Assembly: GCA_017591395.1 (NCBI GenBank) | Contig: WEDG01002906.1 | Location: 62,001 to 126,000, forward strand | Origin: Schistocephalus solidus | Taxonomy: Eukaryota; Platyhelminthes; Cestoda; Diphyllobothriidea; Diphyllobothriidae | DNA: 64,000 nt | Direction: 5' to 3' | In this document: positions 11,807 through 25,900 of the stretch, in pieces | How the letters are laid out: every line of letters begins with the position of its first letter | Position numbering within the stretch: position 1 is the stretch's first letter | Position numbers and translations under genes: made by a program | Notes under the pieces: generated by a model | The model's database searches: none | What the model was told of the DNA's origin: nothing | Seen by the model: the letters and a program-made list of their open reading frames with translations, nothing else

Positions 11807-12213
11807 CTGACCACGCGGATCGAGTTATCCCCTCAGTTGGCAACTTTCCAAGCCACAGCTTTGAGCGCACCGTGATAGTTTCAAGCGCGTCAGATTGTTT
11901 ATAGTGAGGAAAATGCACTGAGCTGTTATCTCACTCTCTCCCCCACCCCCTCAATCAGACTACCATCTGAGTCAGTCAGTTGTCTGAGGTGGGAGTGGGT
12001 GCATTAGCTGACGGGTCAGCCTTCCCGCCATCGCGCGTAACTACACGACCTGGCCCCCATAACCCACACACCAGGATTTACTTACTCAGCGGATATGGAG
12101 GAGCCATCGCCATCTGACTCACAGTCCACTGGTCAGCCACTCGACACACACAGCACATACACTGAGCCGACGGCGTGGTCAGATGTAAGCGTCAAGTTAG
12201 CAGCCTTCCCAGC

Positions 12214-12234
12214 CACGGTTTCTACGAAACCGTG
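12214..12234. repeat. Perfect hairpin at the start of D subunits
   Basis: Arms CACGGTTTC (12214-12222) and GAAACCGTG (12226-12234) enclose the loop TAC. The same hairpin recurs in other D subunits, for example 15139-15159 and 30415-30435. The corresponding place in A has CACGG...CCGTG and in B has GCGGT...ACCGC, so an inverted repeat is kept while its bases change. Confidence 0.8.
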
Positions 12235-12306
12235 ATATACTCTGGTAAATGGTGATTGTGAGGGTGTTGTGGGTGTATTGGTGTAGATAGTGTGTGCTGA
12301 TGTTGC

Positions 12307-12558
12307 TTAGCCTCCAGTGGTTAACAACAGGTTTTTGTGAATGTGCATGTGTTCGAATAGGCCCATGCGTTGTGTGATGTTGCGGGAGCAGCGAAAGCAG
12401 TGGAGGCGGGCACGTCGACTGTATGTCAGAGCCGCCCCTGGGCATACCACCCCACCTGGCCCGGATCCCACGAAGTGGGAGTGCCACAAGGCCACATAAA
12501 GAAGAAGCCATTGCAGCCTGTTTCTCAGACCACCAGTCAGCCACTCCACATAACACAC
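12307..12558 (-). pseudogene. C2H2 zinc-finger relic in D subunit 1
   Basis: An 83-codon frame with one finger at 12337-12399: Cys54-x2-Cys57-x12-His70-x3-His74, in the context HCFRCSRNITQRMGLFEHMH. The usual Phe of the finger core (RTF in sister copies) is changed to Ile. The frame has no conserved start and ends in satellite sequence, so it is a relic rather than a gene. Confidence 0.65.
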
Positions 12559-15231
12559 ATTGGACTAACTGCGAGGTCTAAGTATAGTTGTCAGTTGGCA
12601 ACCTTCCAAGCCACGGCTTTTAGCTCACCGTGATAGTTTCAAGCGCGTCAGATTGTTAATAGTGAGGAACATGAGCTGAGCTGTTGACCTCACCGTCTCC
12701 CCTAACCCCACAATCAAACCGCTGTCGGAGCCTGTCAGTTGCCAGTTGCGGAAGTGGGCGCAGCTGCTGGTGACCTCGTCTACGTGAACTACGTACACGA
12801 CCTGGCCTCCCAAACACAAGCACCAGGATTTCACACAACAGGGGGTGGAACGGCTTACATCTCACATGTGTGAGATTGCCAGAGGTCACGTTAAGATAGA
12901 GTCATCGCAGTCTGACTCTCAGACCAACAGTCAGCCACTCCACACAACGCACATTAGACTAACTGCGAGGTCTAAGTATAGTTGTCAGTTGGCAACCTTC
13001 CAACCGCGGTGCTTAACGTTACCGCACACTCTCCTCCTCCTCCACCTGAACCCGGTATCATGACAGAGTCAAGAACACCAGAGGCAGGAAAAGGCGCAGG
13101 TGGCTGGCGCAGCCGGAGCCACCCCTGGGCGTACCACCACACCTGGCTCGGATCCCACGGAGTGGGAGTGCCACAAAGGCCACATTAAGAAGAAGCCATT
13201 GCACCCTGACTCTCAGTCCACCTGTCAGCCACTCCACACAAAACACACATTGGGCTGACCACGTGGTCCGAGTTATCCCGTCAGTTGGCAACCTTCCAAG
13301 CCACGACTTTTAGCTCACCGTCATAGTTTCAAGCGCATCAGATGGTTTCTAGTGAGGAACATGCGCTGAGCTATTGACCTCACTCTCTCCCCCACACCCA
13401 CAATCAAACAACTGTCCGAGCCGGTCAGTTATCTGTTGCGGAAGTGGGCGAAGCTACTGGTGACCACGTCTACGTGAACTACGTACACGACCTGGCCTCC
13501 CAAACACAAGCACCAGGATTTCACACAACAGGGGGTTGAATGGCTTACATCTCACATTTGTGAGATAGCCAGAGGTCACGTTAAGATGGAGTCATCGCAG
13601 TCTGACTCTCAGATCACCAGTAAGCCACTCCACACAACGCACATTTTACTAACTGCGAGGTCTGAGTGTAATTGTCATTTGGCAACCTTCCAAGCCACGG
13701 CTTTTAGCTCACCGTGATAGTTTCAAGCGCGTCAGATTGTTAATAGTGAGGAACATGAGCTGAGCTGTTGACCTCACCGTCTCCCCTAACCCCACAATCA
13801 AACCGCTGTCGGAGCCTGTCAGTTGCCAGTTGCGGAAGTGGGCGCAGCTGCTGGTGACCTCGTCTACGTGAACTACGTACACGACCTGGCCTCCCAAACA
13901 CAAGCACCAGGATTTCACACAAAAGGGGGTTGAACGGCTTACATCTAACATTTGTGAGATTGCAGAGGTCACGTTAAGATGGAGTCATCGCAGTCTGACT
14001 CTCAGATCACCAGTAAGCCACTCCACACAACGCACATTTTACTAACTGCGAGGTCTGAGTGTAATTGTCAGTTGGCAACCTTCCAAGCCACGGCTTTTAG
14101 CTCACCGTGATAGTTTCAAGCGCGTCAGATTGTTTATAGTGATGAACCTGCGCTGAGCTGTTGACCTCACCGTCTCCCCTTCTCCCACAATCAAACCGCT
14201 GTCGGAGCCGGTCAGTTGCCTGTTGCGGAAGTGGCGCAGCTGCTGGTGACCTCGTCTACGTGAACTACGTACACGACCTGGCCTCCCAAACACAAGCACC
14301 AGGATTTCACACAACAGGGGGTGGAACGGCTTACATCTCACATGTGTGAGATTGCCAGAGGTCACGTTAAGATAGAGTCATCGCAGTCTGACTCTCAGAC
14401 CAACAGTCAGCCACTCCACACAACGCACATTAGACTAACTGCGAGGTCTAAGTATAGTTGTCAGTTGGCAACCTTCGAACCGCGGTGCTTAACGTTACCG
14501 CACACTCTCCTCCTCCTCCACCTGAACCCAGTATCATGACAGAGTCAAGAACACCAGAGGCAGGAGAAGGCGCAGGTTGCTCGCGCCGCCGGAGCCACCC
14601 CTGGGCGTACCACCACACCTGGCTCGGATCCCACGGAGTGGGAGTGCCATAAAGGCCACATTAAGAAGGAGCCATTGCAGCCTGACTTTCACTCCGTCAG
14701 TCAGCCACTCCACACAAAACACTCATTGGGTTAACCACGCGGTCCGAGCTATTTCGTCAGTTGGCAACCTTCCAAGCCACAGCTTTGAGCGCACCGTGAT
14801 AGTTTCAAGCGCGTCAGATTGTTTATAGTGAGGAACATGCGCTGAGCTGTTGACCTCACCCTCTCCCCCACCCTCACAATCAGACCACCTTCTGAGTCAG
14901 TCAGTTGTCTGAGGTGGGAGTGGGTGCATTGGCTGACGGGTCGGCGTTCCCGCCTTCGCTCGCCACAGCACGACCTGGCCCCCATAACGCACACACCAGG
15001 ATTTACTTACTCAGGGGTTATGGAGGAGCCATCGCCATCTGACTCCCAGTCCACTGGTGAGCCACTCGACACATACAGCACATACACTGAGCCGACGGCG
15101 TGGTCAGATGTAAGCGTCAAATTGGCAGCCTTCCCAGCCACGGTTTCTACGAAACCGTGATATACTCTGGTAAATGGTGATTGTGAGGGTGCTGTGGATG
15201 TATTGGTGAAGATAGTGTGTGCTGATATAGC

Positions 15232-15423
15232 TTAGCCTCCAGTGGTTAACGACCGGTTTTTGTGAATGTGCATGTGTTCGAATAGGCCCATGCGGTGTGT
15301 GAATGTGCGGGAGCAGTGAGGGCAGTGGAGGCGGGTACGTCGACTGTATGTCAGAGCCGCCCCTGGGCGTACCACCCCACCTGGCACAGATCCCACGAAG
15401 TGGGAGTGCCACAAAGGCCACAT
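15232..15423 (-). pseudogene. C2H2 zinc-finger relic in D subunit 2
   Basis: A 63-codon frame with the best-kept finger of the array (15262-15324): CPHCSRTFTHRMGLFEHMHI followed by His, with C-x2-C-x12-H-x3-H spacing and the core Phe and Leu. It is preceded by ALTYSRRTRL, which resembles the inter-finger sequence (APTYTRRIRL-like) that I associate with diphyllobothriid C2H2 proteins. It stops 9 codons after the last His. Confidence 0.7.
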
Positions 15424-17084
15424 TAAGAAGAAGCCATTGCACCCTGACTCTCAGTCCACCTGTCAGCCACTCCACACAAAACACACATTGGGCTGACCAC
15501 GTGGTCCGAGTTATCCCGTCAGTTGGCAACCTTCCAAGCCACGACTTTTAGCTCACCGTGATAGTTTCAAGCGCGTCAGATTGTTTATATTGAGGAACAT
15601 GCGCTGAGCTATTGACCTCACTCTCTCCCACACCCCCATAATCAAACAACTGTCCGAGCCGGTCAGTTATCTGTTGCGGAAGTGGGCGCAGCTGCTGGTG
15701 ACCTCGTCTACGTGAACTACGTACACGACCTGGCCTCCCAAACACAAGCACCAGGATTTCACACAACAGGGGGTGGAACGGCTTACATCTCACATGTGTG
15801 AGATAGCCAGAGGTCACGTTAAGATGGAGTCATCGCAGTCTGACTCTCGGATCACCAGTCAGCCACTCCACACAAAACACATTGGACAATCTGCGAGTTC
15901 TGAGTGTAATTGTCAGTTGGCAACCTTCCAAGCCACGGCTTTTAGCTCACCGTGATAGTTTCAAGCGCGTCAGATTGTTTATAATGAGGAACATGCGCTG
16001 AGCTGTTGACCTCACCCTCTCCCCCACCCCAATAATCAAACAACTGTCGGAGCCGGTCAGTTGCCTGTTGCGGAAGTGGGCGCAGCTGCTGGTGACCTCG
16101 TCTACGTGAACTACGTACACGACCTGGCCTCCCAAACACAAGCACCAGGATTTCACACAAAAGGGGGTTGAACGGCTTACATCTCACATGTGTGAGATTG
16201 CCAGAGGTCACGTTAAGATAGAGTCAGCGCAGTCTGACTCTCAGACCAACAGTCAGCCACTCCACACAACGCACATTAGACTAACTGCGAGGTCTAAGTA
16301 TAGTTGTCAGTTGGCAACCTTCCAACCGCGGTGCTTAACATTACCGCACGCTCTCCTCCTCCTACTCCTCCACCTGAACCCGATATAATGACAGAGTCAA
16401 GAACACCGGAGATGGGAGAGGGTGAAGGTGGCTGGCGCCGCCGGAGCCACCCTGGGCGTACCACCACACCAGGTTCGGATCCCACGGAGTGGGAGTGCCA
16501 TAAAGGCCACATTAAGAAGGAGCCATTGCAGACTGACTTTCACTCCGTCCGTCAGCCTCTTTACAAAAAACAAACATTGGGCTGACCACGCGGTTCGAGT
16601 TATCACGTCAGTTGGCAACTTTCCAAGCCACGGCTTTTAGCTCACCGTGATAGTTTCAAGCGCGTCAGATTGTTTTATAGTGAGGAAACATGCGCTGAGC
16701 TGTTATCGCCCTCACCCCCACCCCCACAATCAGACCACCTTCTGAGTCAGTCAGTTGTCTCGAGGTGGGATGGGTGCATTGGCTGACGGGTCAGCCTTCC
16801 CGCCTTCGCGCTACACAGCACGACCTGGCCCCCATAACGCACACACCAGGATTTTACTTACTCAGCGGGGTTATGGAGGAGCCATCGCCATCTGACTCCC
16901 CAGTCCACTGGTCAGCCACTGGACACACAGCACATACACTGAGCCGACGGCGTGGTCAGATGTAAGCGTCAAATTGGCAGCCTTCCCAGCCACGGTTTCT
17001 ACGAAACCGTGATATACTCCTGGTAAATGGTGATTGTGAGGGTGTTGTGGATGTATTGGTGAGATAGTGTGTGCTGATGTATGC

Positions 17085-17276
17085 TTAGCCTCCAGTGGTT
17101 AACAACAGGTTTTTGTGAATGTGCATGTGTTCGAATAGGCACATGCGGTGTGTGAATGTGCGGGAGCAGCGAGGGCAGTGGAGGCGGGCACGTCGACTGT
17201 ATGTCAGAGCCGCCCCTGGGCGTACCACCCCACCTGGCTCGGATCCCACGAAGTGGGAGTGCCACAAAGGCCACAT
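17085..17276 (-). pseudogene. C2H2 zinc-finger relic in D subunit at 17.0 kb
   Basis: The finger at 17115-17177 keeps both Cys and both His (HCPRCSRTFTHRMCLFEHMH) but has Cys in place of the Gly before the conserved Leu. Flanks are as in the 15.2-kb copy. Confidence 0.65.
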
Positions 17277-20200
17277 AAAGAAGGAGCCATTGCAGCCCGA
17301 CTATCAGTCCACCAGTCAGCCACTCCACACAAAACACACATTGGGCTGACCACGTGGTTCGAGTGTATCCCGTCAGTTGGCAACCTTCCAAGCCACGGCT
17401 TTTAAGCTCACCGTTATAGTTTCAAGCGCGTCAGATTGTTTATAGTGAGGAACATGCGCTGAGCTGTTGACCTCACCCTCTACCCCACCCCCACAATCAA
17501 ACCGCTGTCGGAGCCGGTCAGTTGCCTGTTGCGGAAGTGGGCGCAGCTGCTGGTGACCTCGTCTACGTGAACTACGTACACGACCTGGCCTCCCAAACAC
17601 AAGCACCAGGATTTCACACAACAGGGGGTGGAACGGCTTACATCTCACATGTGTGAGATAGCCAGAGGTCACGTTAAGATGGAGTCATCGCAGTCTGACT
17701 CTCGGATCACCAGTCAGCCACTCCACACAAAACACATTGGACAATCTGCGAGTTCTGAGTGTAATTGTCAGTTGGCAACCTTCAAGCCACGGCTTTTAGC
17801 TCACCGTGATAGTTTCAAGCGCGTCAGATTGTTTATAGTGAGGAACATGCGCTGAGCTGTTGACCTCACCGTCTCCCCACCCCCACAATCAAACCGCTGT
17901 CGGAGCCGGTCAGTTGCCTGTTGCGGAAGTGGGCGCAGCTGCTGGTGACCTCGTCTACGTGAACTACGTACACGACCTGGCCTCCCAAACACAAGCACCA
18001 GGATTTCACACAACAGGGGGTTGAACGGCTACATCTCACATGTGTGAGATAGCCAGAAGGTCACGTTAAGATGGAGTCATCGCAGTCTGACTCTCAGACC
18101 AACAGTCAGCCACTCCACACACGCACATTAGACCTTTCGCGAGGTCTAGAGTATAGTTGTCAGTTGGCACCTTCCAACCGCGGTGCTTAACATGCTGCGC
18201 TCTCCTCTCCTCCTACCCATCACTGCATCAGACACCGGAAGTGAATGATCAGACGCCAGCGTACAAGAGTCACCAGAGATGGGAGAGGGTGTAGGTGGCA
18301 TGGCGCCGCCGGAGCCGCGCCTGGGCAGCGATACCATCACACCAGGTTCGGATCCCACGGAGTGGGAGTGTCATAAAGGCCACATTAAGAAGGAGCCATT
18401 GCACCCCGACTATCAGTCCACCAGTCGGCCACTCCACACAAAACACATTGGACAAACTGCGAGTTTCTGAGTGTAATTGTCAGTTGGCAACCTTCCAAGC
18501 CACGGCTTTTAGCTCATCGTGATAGTTTCAAGCGCGTCAGATTGTTTATAGTGAGGAACATGCGCTGAGCTGTTGACCTCACCCTCTCCCCCACCCCCAC
18601 AATCAGACCACTTTCTGAGTCAGTCAGTTGTCTGAGGTGGGATAGGGTGCATTGGCTGACGGGTCGGCGTTCTCGCCTTCGCGCGCCACAGCACGACCTT
18701 GCCGCCATAACGCACACACCAGGATTTACTTACTCAGGGGTTATGGAGGAGCCATCGCCATCTGACTCCCAGTCCACTGGTGAGCCACTCGACACATACA
18801 GCACATACACTGAGCCGACGGTGTGGTCAGATGTAAGCGTCAAATTGGCAGCCTTCCCAGCCACGGTTTATACGACACCGTGATATACTCTGGTAAATGG
18901 TGATTGTGAGGGTGTTGTGGATGTATTGGTGAAGATAGTGTGTGCTGATGTAGCTTAGCCTCCAGTGGTTAACAACAGGTTTTTGTGAATGTGCATGTGT
19001 TCGAATAGGCACATGCGTTGTGTGAATGTGCGGGAGCAGCAAGGGCAGTGGAGGCGGGCACGTCGACTGTATGTCAGAGCCGCCCCTGGGCGTACCACCC
19101 ACCTGGCTCGGATCCCACGGAAGTGAGAGTGCCTAAAAGGTCACATAAAGAAGGAGCCATTGCAGCCCGACTCTCAGACCACCAGTCAGCCACTCCACAC
19201 AAACACACATTGGGCTGACCACGTGGTCGAGTTATCCCGTCAGTTGGCAACCTTCAGCCACGGCTTTTAGCTCATCGTGATAGTTTCAAGCGCGTCCGAT
19301 TGTTTATAGTGAGGAACATGCGCTGAGCTGTTGACCTCACCCTCCCCCTCACCCCCACAATCAAACCGCTGTCGGAGCCGGTCAGTTGCCTGTTGAGGAG
19401 TGGGCGCAGCTGCTGGTGACCTCGTCTACGTGAACTACGTACGACCTGGCCTCCCAAACACAAGCGCCAGGATTTTTCAAACAAAGGGGGTTGAACGGCT
19501 ACATCTCACGTATGGCTGGATGGCAGAGGTCACGTTAAGATGGAGTCATCGCAGTCTTACTCTCAGACCAACAGTCAGCCACTCCACTCAACGCACATTA
19601 GACTAACTGCGAGGTCTAAGTATAGTTGTCAGTTGGCAACCTTCCAACCGCGGTGCTTAACACGTTACGCGCACTCGTCCTCCTCCTCCACCTGAACCCG
19701 GTATATGACAGAGCCAAGAACACCGGAGATGGGAGGATGACGGGATGGCTGGCGCGGCCGGAGCAACGCGTCTGGGCGTACCACCACACCAGGCTCGGAT
19801 CCCACGGAGTGGAGTGCCACAAAAGGCAACGATTAAGAAGGAGCCATTGCAGCCTGACATTCACTCCGTCAGTCAGCCTCTCCACAAAAAACAAACATTG
19901 GGCTGACCACGCGGTTCGAGTTAGTCCGTCAGTTGGCAACTTTCCGAGCCACAGCTTTGAGCGCACCGTGATAGTTTCAAGCGCGTCAGATTGTTGGTAT
20001 GAGTGAGGGAAAATGCACTGAGCTGTTATCTCACTCTCTCCCCCACCCCCTACAATCAGACTACCATCTGAGTCAGTCAGTTGTCTGAGGTGGGATTGCG
20101 TGCATTGGTTGACGGGTCAGCCTTCCCGCCATCGCGCGTAACTACGACCCTTGGCATAACCCACACACCAGGATGTACTTACTCAGGGTTATGGAGGAGC

Positions 20201-22872
20201 CATCACCATCTGACTCCCAGTCCACTGGTCAGCCACTGGACACACACAGCACATACACTGAGCCGACGGCGTGGTCGGGATGTAAGCGTCAAGTTAGCAG
20301 CCTTCCCAGCCACGGTTTCTACGAAACCGTGATATACTCTGGTAAATGGTGATTGTGAGGGTGTTGTGGATGTATTGGTGTCGATAGTGTGTGCTGATGT
20401 TGCTTTAGCCTCCAGTGGTTAACAACAGGTTTTTGTGAAATGTGCATGTGTTCGAATAGGCCCATGCGTTGTGTGAATGTGCGGGAGCAGCGAGGGCAGT
20501 AGAGGCGGGCAGTCGAGCTGTGTGTCAGAGCGCTGGGCATACCACCCGCACCTGGCCGGATCCCACGAAGTGGAGTGCCACAAAGGCCACATAAAGAAGG
20601 AGCCATTGCAGCCTGACTCTCAGACCACCAGTCAGCCACTCCACACAACACACATTGGACTAACTGCGAGGTCTGAAAGTATAGTTGTCAGCTGGCAACC
20701 TTCCAGCCGCGGTGCTTAACGTTACCGCACACTCTCCTCCTCCTCCACCGAACCCGGTATCATGACAGAGTCAAGAACACCGAAGATGGGAGAGGGCACA
20801 GGTGGCTGGCGCGGCTGAGCCACCTCTGGGCGTACCACCACACCTGGCTCGGATCCCACGGAGTGGAAGTGCCTAAAGGCAACATTAAAGAAGGAGCCAT
20901 TGCAGCCTGACTTTCACTCCGTCAGTCAGCCACCTCACAAAACACGCATTGGGTTAACCACGCGGTCCGAGCTATTTCGTCAGTTGGCAGCTTTCCAATC
21001 CACAGCTTTTTAGCGCACCGTGATAAATTCAAGTGCGTCAGATTGTTTAATGGTGAGGGAAAATGCACTGAGCTGTTGACCTCACTCTCTCCCCCACCTC
21101 CACAATCAGACCACCTTCTGAGTCAGTCAGTTGTCTGAGGTGGGAGTGGGTGCATTGGCTGACGGGTCGGCGTTCCCGCCTTCGCGCGCCACAGCACTAC
21201 CTGCCCCCCATAACGCACACACCAGGATTTACTTACTCAGGGGTTATGGAGGAGCCATCGCCATCTGACTCCCAGTCCACTGGTGAGCCACTGGACACAC
21301 ACAGCACATACACTGAACAGACGGCGTGGTCAGATGTAAGCGTCAAATTGGCAGCCTTCCCAGCCACGGTTTCTACGAAACCGTGATATGCTCTGGTAAA
21401 TGGTGATTGTGAGGGTGTTGTGGATGTATTGGTGAAGATAGTGTGTGCTGATATAGCTTAGCCTCCAGTGGTTAACGACCGGTTTTTGTGAATGTGCATG
21501 GGTTCGAATAGGCTCATGTGGTGTACGAGATGTGCGGGAGCAGTGAGGGCAGTAGAGGCGGGTAGTGTACGTCGACTGTATGTCAGAGCCGCCCCTGGGC
21601 GTACCACCACCTGTGCTCAGATCCCACGAAAGTTAGGAGGTGCTACACAAGAGCCAAATTAAGAAGAAGCGTTGCACCCTGACTCTCAGTCCACCAGTCA
21701 GCCACTCCACACAAAACACATTGGGACTGACTGCGAGTTCTGAGGTAATCTGTCTGTTGGCAACCTTCCAAGCCATGGCTTTTAGCTCATCGTTATAGTT
21801 TCAAGCGCGTAAGATTGTTTATAGTGAGGAACATGCGCTGAGCTATTGACCTCACTCGTCTCACTCCACCCCACAATCAAACCGCTGTCGGAGCCGGTCA
21901 GTTGCCTGTTGCAAGTAGGGCGCAGCTGCTGGTGACCTCGTCTACGTGAACTACGTCACGACCTGGCCTCCCAAACACAAGCACCAGGATTTTAAACAAA
22001 AGGGGGTTGAACGGCTTTACATCTCACATATGTGAGATAGCCAGAGGTCACGTTAAGATGGAGTCATCGCAGTCGTACTCTCAGACCAACAGTCAGCCCT
22101 ACCCAGTCATCAAACGCACATTAGACGACTGGTCGAGGTCCAAGTATAGCTGTCAGCTGGCAACCTTCCAACCGCACGTGGTGCTTAACGTTACCGCACG
22201 CCTCCTCCTCCTCGACCTGAACCCGGTATCGCAACTGGAGTCCAGAACACCGGAGATGGGAGAGGGTGAAGGAGGCACAACGGCGGAGCCGCGCCTGGGC
22301 GTACCACCGCAGGCTCGGATCCACGGGTAGAGTGCGATAAAGACCACATTAAGAAGGCCATTACAGCCACGGCTTTCTCCGTCAGGTAGCCTCTCCACAA
22401 AACAAACATTGGGCTGACCACGCGGTTCGAGTTATCCGTCCGGTTGCGCAGCTTTCTGAGCCACAGCTTTGAGCGCACCGTGATAGTTTCAAGCGCGTCA
22501 GATGGTTTCCTAGTGAGAAAATGCACTCGAGCTGTTGATCTCACTCTCTCTACCCACAATCAGACTACCATCTGGAGTCAGTCAGTTGTCTGAGGTGGGA
22601 TTGCATCACGATGGCTGACGGTCAGCAGCCTTCCCGCCAAATGCGCGTAACTACACGACCTGGCCCCCATAAACCACACACCAGGATTTACTTACTCAGC
22701 GGATATGGAGAGGCCATGCCATCTGACTCACAGTCCACTGGTCAGCCCTGAAGGACACCTGGCACGCTACACTGAGCCGACGGCGTGATTGAATGTAAGC
22801 GTCAGTTACTTAACCTTCCCAGCGCGGTTTCTACGAAACCGTGATATACTCTGGTAAATGATGATTGTGAGG

Positions 22873-22972
22873 NNNNNNNNNNNNNNNNNNNNNNNNNNNN
22901 NNNNNNNNNNNNNNNNNNNNNNNNNNNNNNNNNNNNNNNNNNNNNNNNNNNNNNNNNNNNNNNNNNNNNNNN
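22873..22972. other. Assembly gap of exactly 100 N
   Basis: One hundred N, the conventional size for a gap of unknown length. It cuts a D subunit on the left and an A subunit on the right, so the true copy number of the array is not known. Confidence 0.99.
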
Positions 22973-25900
22973 CGGTCCAGTTGCCTGTTGCGGAAGTGGG
23001 CGCAACTGCTGGTGACCTCGTCTGCGTGAACTACGTACACGACCCTGGCCTCGACACAAGCACGTGGATTTCACACAACAGGGGTGGAACGGCTTACATC
23101 TCACATGTGTGAGATAGCCAGAAGGTCACGTTAAGATGGAGTCATCGCAGTCTGACTCCTCGGATCCCACCAGTCAGCCACTCACACAAAAACACATTGG
23201 ACAATCTGCGAGTTCTGAGTGTAATTGTCAGTTGGCAACCTTCCAAGCCACGGCTTCTAGCTCACCGTGATAGTTTCAAGCGCGTCAGATTGTTTTATAG
23301 TGAGGAACATGCTGAGCTGTTGACCTCACTCTCTCCCCCACCCCACAATCACAACCGCTGTCGAGCCGGTCAAGTTGTCTGTTGCGGAAGTGGGCGCAGC
23401 TGCTGGTGACCTCGTCTACGTGAACTACGTACACGACCTGGCCTCCCAAACACAAGCACCAGGATTTCACACAACAGGGGTGGAACGGCTTACATCTCAC
23501 ATGTGTTGAGATAGCCAGGAGGTCACGTTAAGATGGAGTCATCGCAGTCTGACTCTCGGATCACCAGTCAGCCACTCCACCACAAAACACATTGGACAAT
23601 CTGCGAGTTCTGAGTGTAATTCGTCAGTTGGCAACCTTCAAGCCACGGCTTTTAGCTCACCGTGATAGTTTCAAGCGCGTCAGATTGTTTATAGTGAGGA
23701 ACATGAGCTGAGCTCTGACCTCACCTCTCCCCCACCCCCACAATCAAACCGCTGTCGGAGCCGGTCAGTTGCCTGTTGCGGAAGTGGGCGCAGCTGCTGG
23801 TGACCTCGTCTACGTGAACTACGTACACGACCTGGCCTCCCAAACACAAGCACCAGGATTTCACACAACAGGGTGGAACGGCTTACATCCTCACATGTGT
23901 GAGATAGCCAGAGGTCACGTGAAGATGGAGTCATCGCAGTCTGACTCTCGGATCACCAGTCAGCCACTCCACACAAAACACATTGCACAATCTGCGAGTT
24001 CTGAGTGTAATTGTCGGTTGGCAACCTTCCAAGCCACGGCTTTTAGCTCACCGTGATAGTTTCAAGCGCGTCAGATTGTTTATAGTGAGGAACATGCGCT
24101 GAGCTGTTGACCTCACCCTCTCCCCCACCCCCACAATCAAACCGCTGTCGGAGCCGGTCAGTTGCCTGTTGCGGAGTGGGGCGCAGCTGCTGGTGACCTC
24201 GTCTACGTGAACTACGTACACGACCTGGCCTCCCAAACACAAGCACCAGGATTTCACACAACAGGGTGGACCGGCTTACATCTCACATGTGTGAGGATAG
24301 CCGAGGTCACGTTAAGATGGAGTCATCGCAGTCTGACTCTCGGATCACCAGTCAGCCACTCCACACAAAAAACACATTGGACAATCTGCGAGTTCTGAGT
24401 GTAATTGTCAGTTGGCAACCTTCCAAGCCACGGCTTTTAGCTCACCGATAGTTTCAGCGCGTCAGATTGTTTATAGTGAGGAACATGCGCTGAGCTGTTG
24501 ACCTCACCCTCTCCCCCACCCCCACAATCAAACCGCTGTCGGAGCCGGTCAGTTGCCTGTTGCGGAAGTGGGCGCAGCTGCTGGTGACCTCGTCTACGTG
24601 AACTACACGACCTGGCCTCCCAAACACAAGCACCAGGGATTTCACACAACAGGGGTGAACGGCTTACATCTCACTGTGTGAGAGTTGCCAGAGGTCACGT
24701 TAAGATGGAGTCATCGCAGTCTGACTCTCGGATCACCAGTCAGCCACTCCACACAAAACACATTGGACAATCTGCGAGTTCTGAGTGTAATTGTCAGTTG
24801 GCAACCTTCAAGCCACGGCTTTTTAGCTCACCGTGATAGTTTCAAGCGCGTCAGATTGTTTATAGTGAGGAACATGCGCTGAGCTGTTGACCTCACCCTC
24901 TCCCCCACCCCCACAATCAAACCGCTGTCGGAGCCGGTCAGTTGCCTGTTGCGGAAGTGGGCGCAGCTGCTGGTGACCTCGTCTACGTGAACTACGTACA
25001 CGACCTGGCCTCCCAAACACAAGCACCAGGATTTCACACAACAGGGTGGAACGGCTTACATCTCACATGTGTGAGATAGCCAGAGGTCACGTTAAGATGG
25101 AGTCATCGCAGTCTGACTCTCGGATCACCAGTCAGCCACTCCACAAAAACACATTGGACAATCTGCGAGTTCTGAGTGTAATTGTCAGTTGGCAACCTTC
25201 CAAGCCACGGCTTTTAGCTCACCGTGATAGTTTCAAGCGCGTCAGATTGTTTATAGTGAGGAACATGCGCTGAGCTGTTGACTCACCCTCTCCCCACCCC
25301 CACAATCAAACCGCTGTCGGAGCCGGTCAGTTGCCTGTTGCGGAAGTGGGCGCAGCTGCTGGTGACCTCGTCTACGTGAACTACGTACACGACCTGGCCT
25401 CCCAAACACAAGCACCAGGATTTCACACAACAGGGGGTGGAACGGCTTACATCTCACATGTGTGAGATAGCCAGAGGTCACGTGAAGATGGAGTCATCGC
25501 AGTCTGACTCTCGGATCACCAGTCAGCCACTCCACACAAAACACATTGGACAATCTGCGAGTTCTGAGTGTAATTGTCAGTTGGCAACCTTCAAGCCACG
25601 GCTTTTAGCTCACCGTGATAGTTTCAAGTGCGTCAGATTGTTTATAGTGAGGAACATGCGCTGAGCTGTTGACCTCACCCTCTCCCCCACCCCCACAATC
25701 AAACCGCTGTCGGAGCCGGTCAGTTGCCTGTTGGTGAAGTGGGCGCAGCTGCTGGTGACCTCGTCTACGTGAACTACGTACGACCTGGCCTCCCAAACAC
25801 AAGCACCAGGATTTCACACAACAGGGGGTGGAACGGCTTACATCTCACATGTGTGAGATAGCCAGAGGTCACGTTAAGATGGAGTCATCGCAGTCTGACT

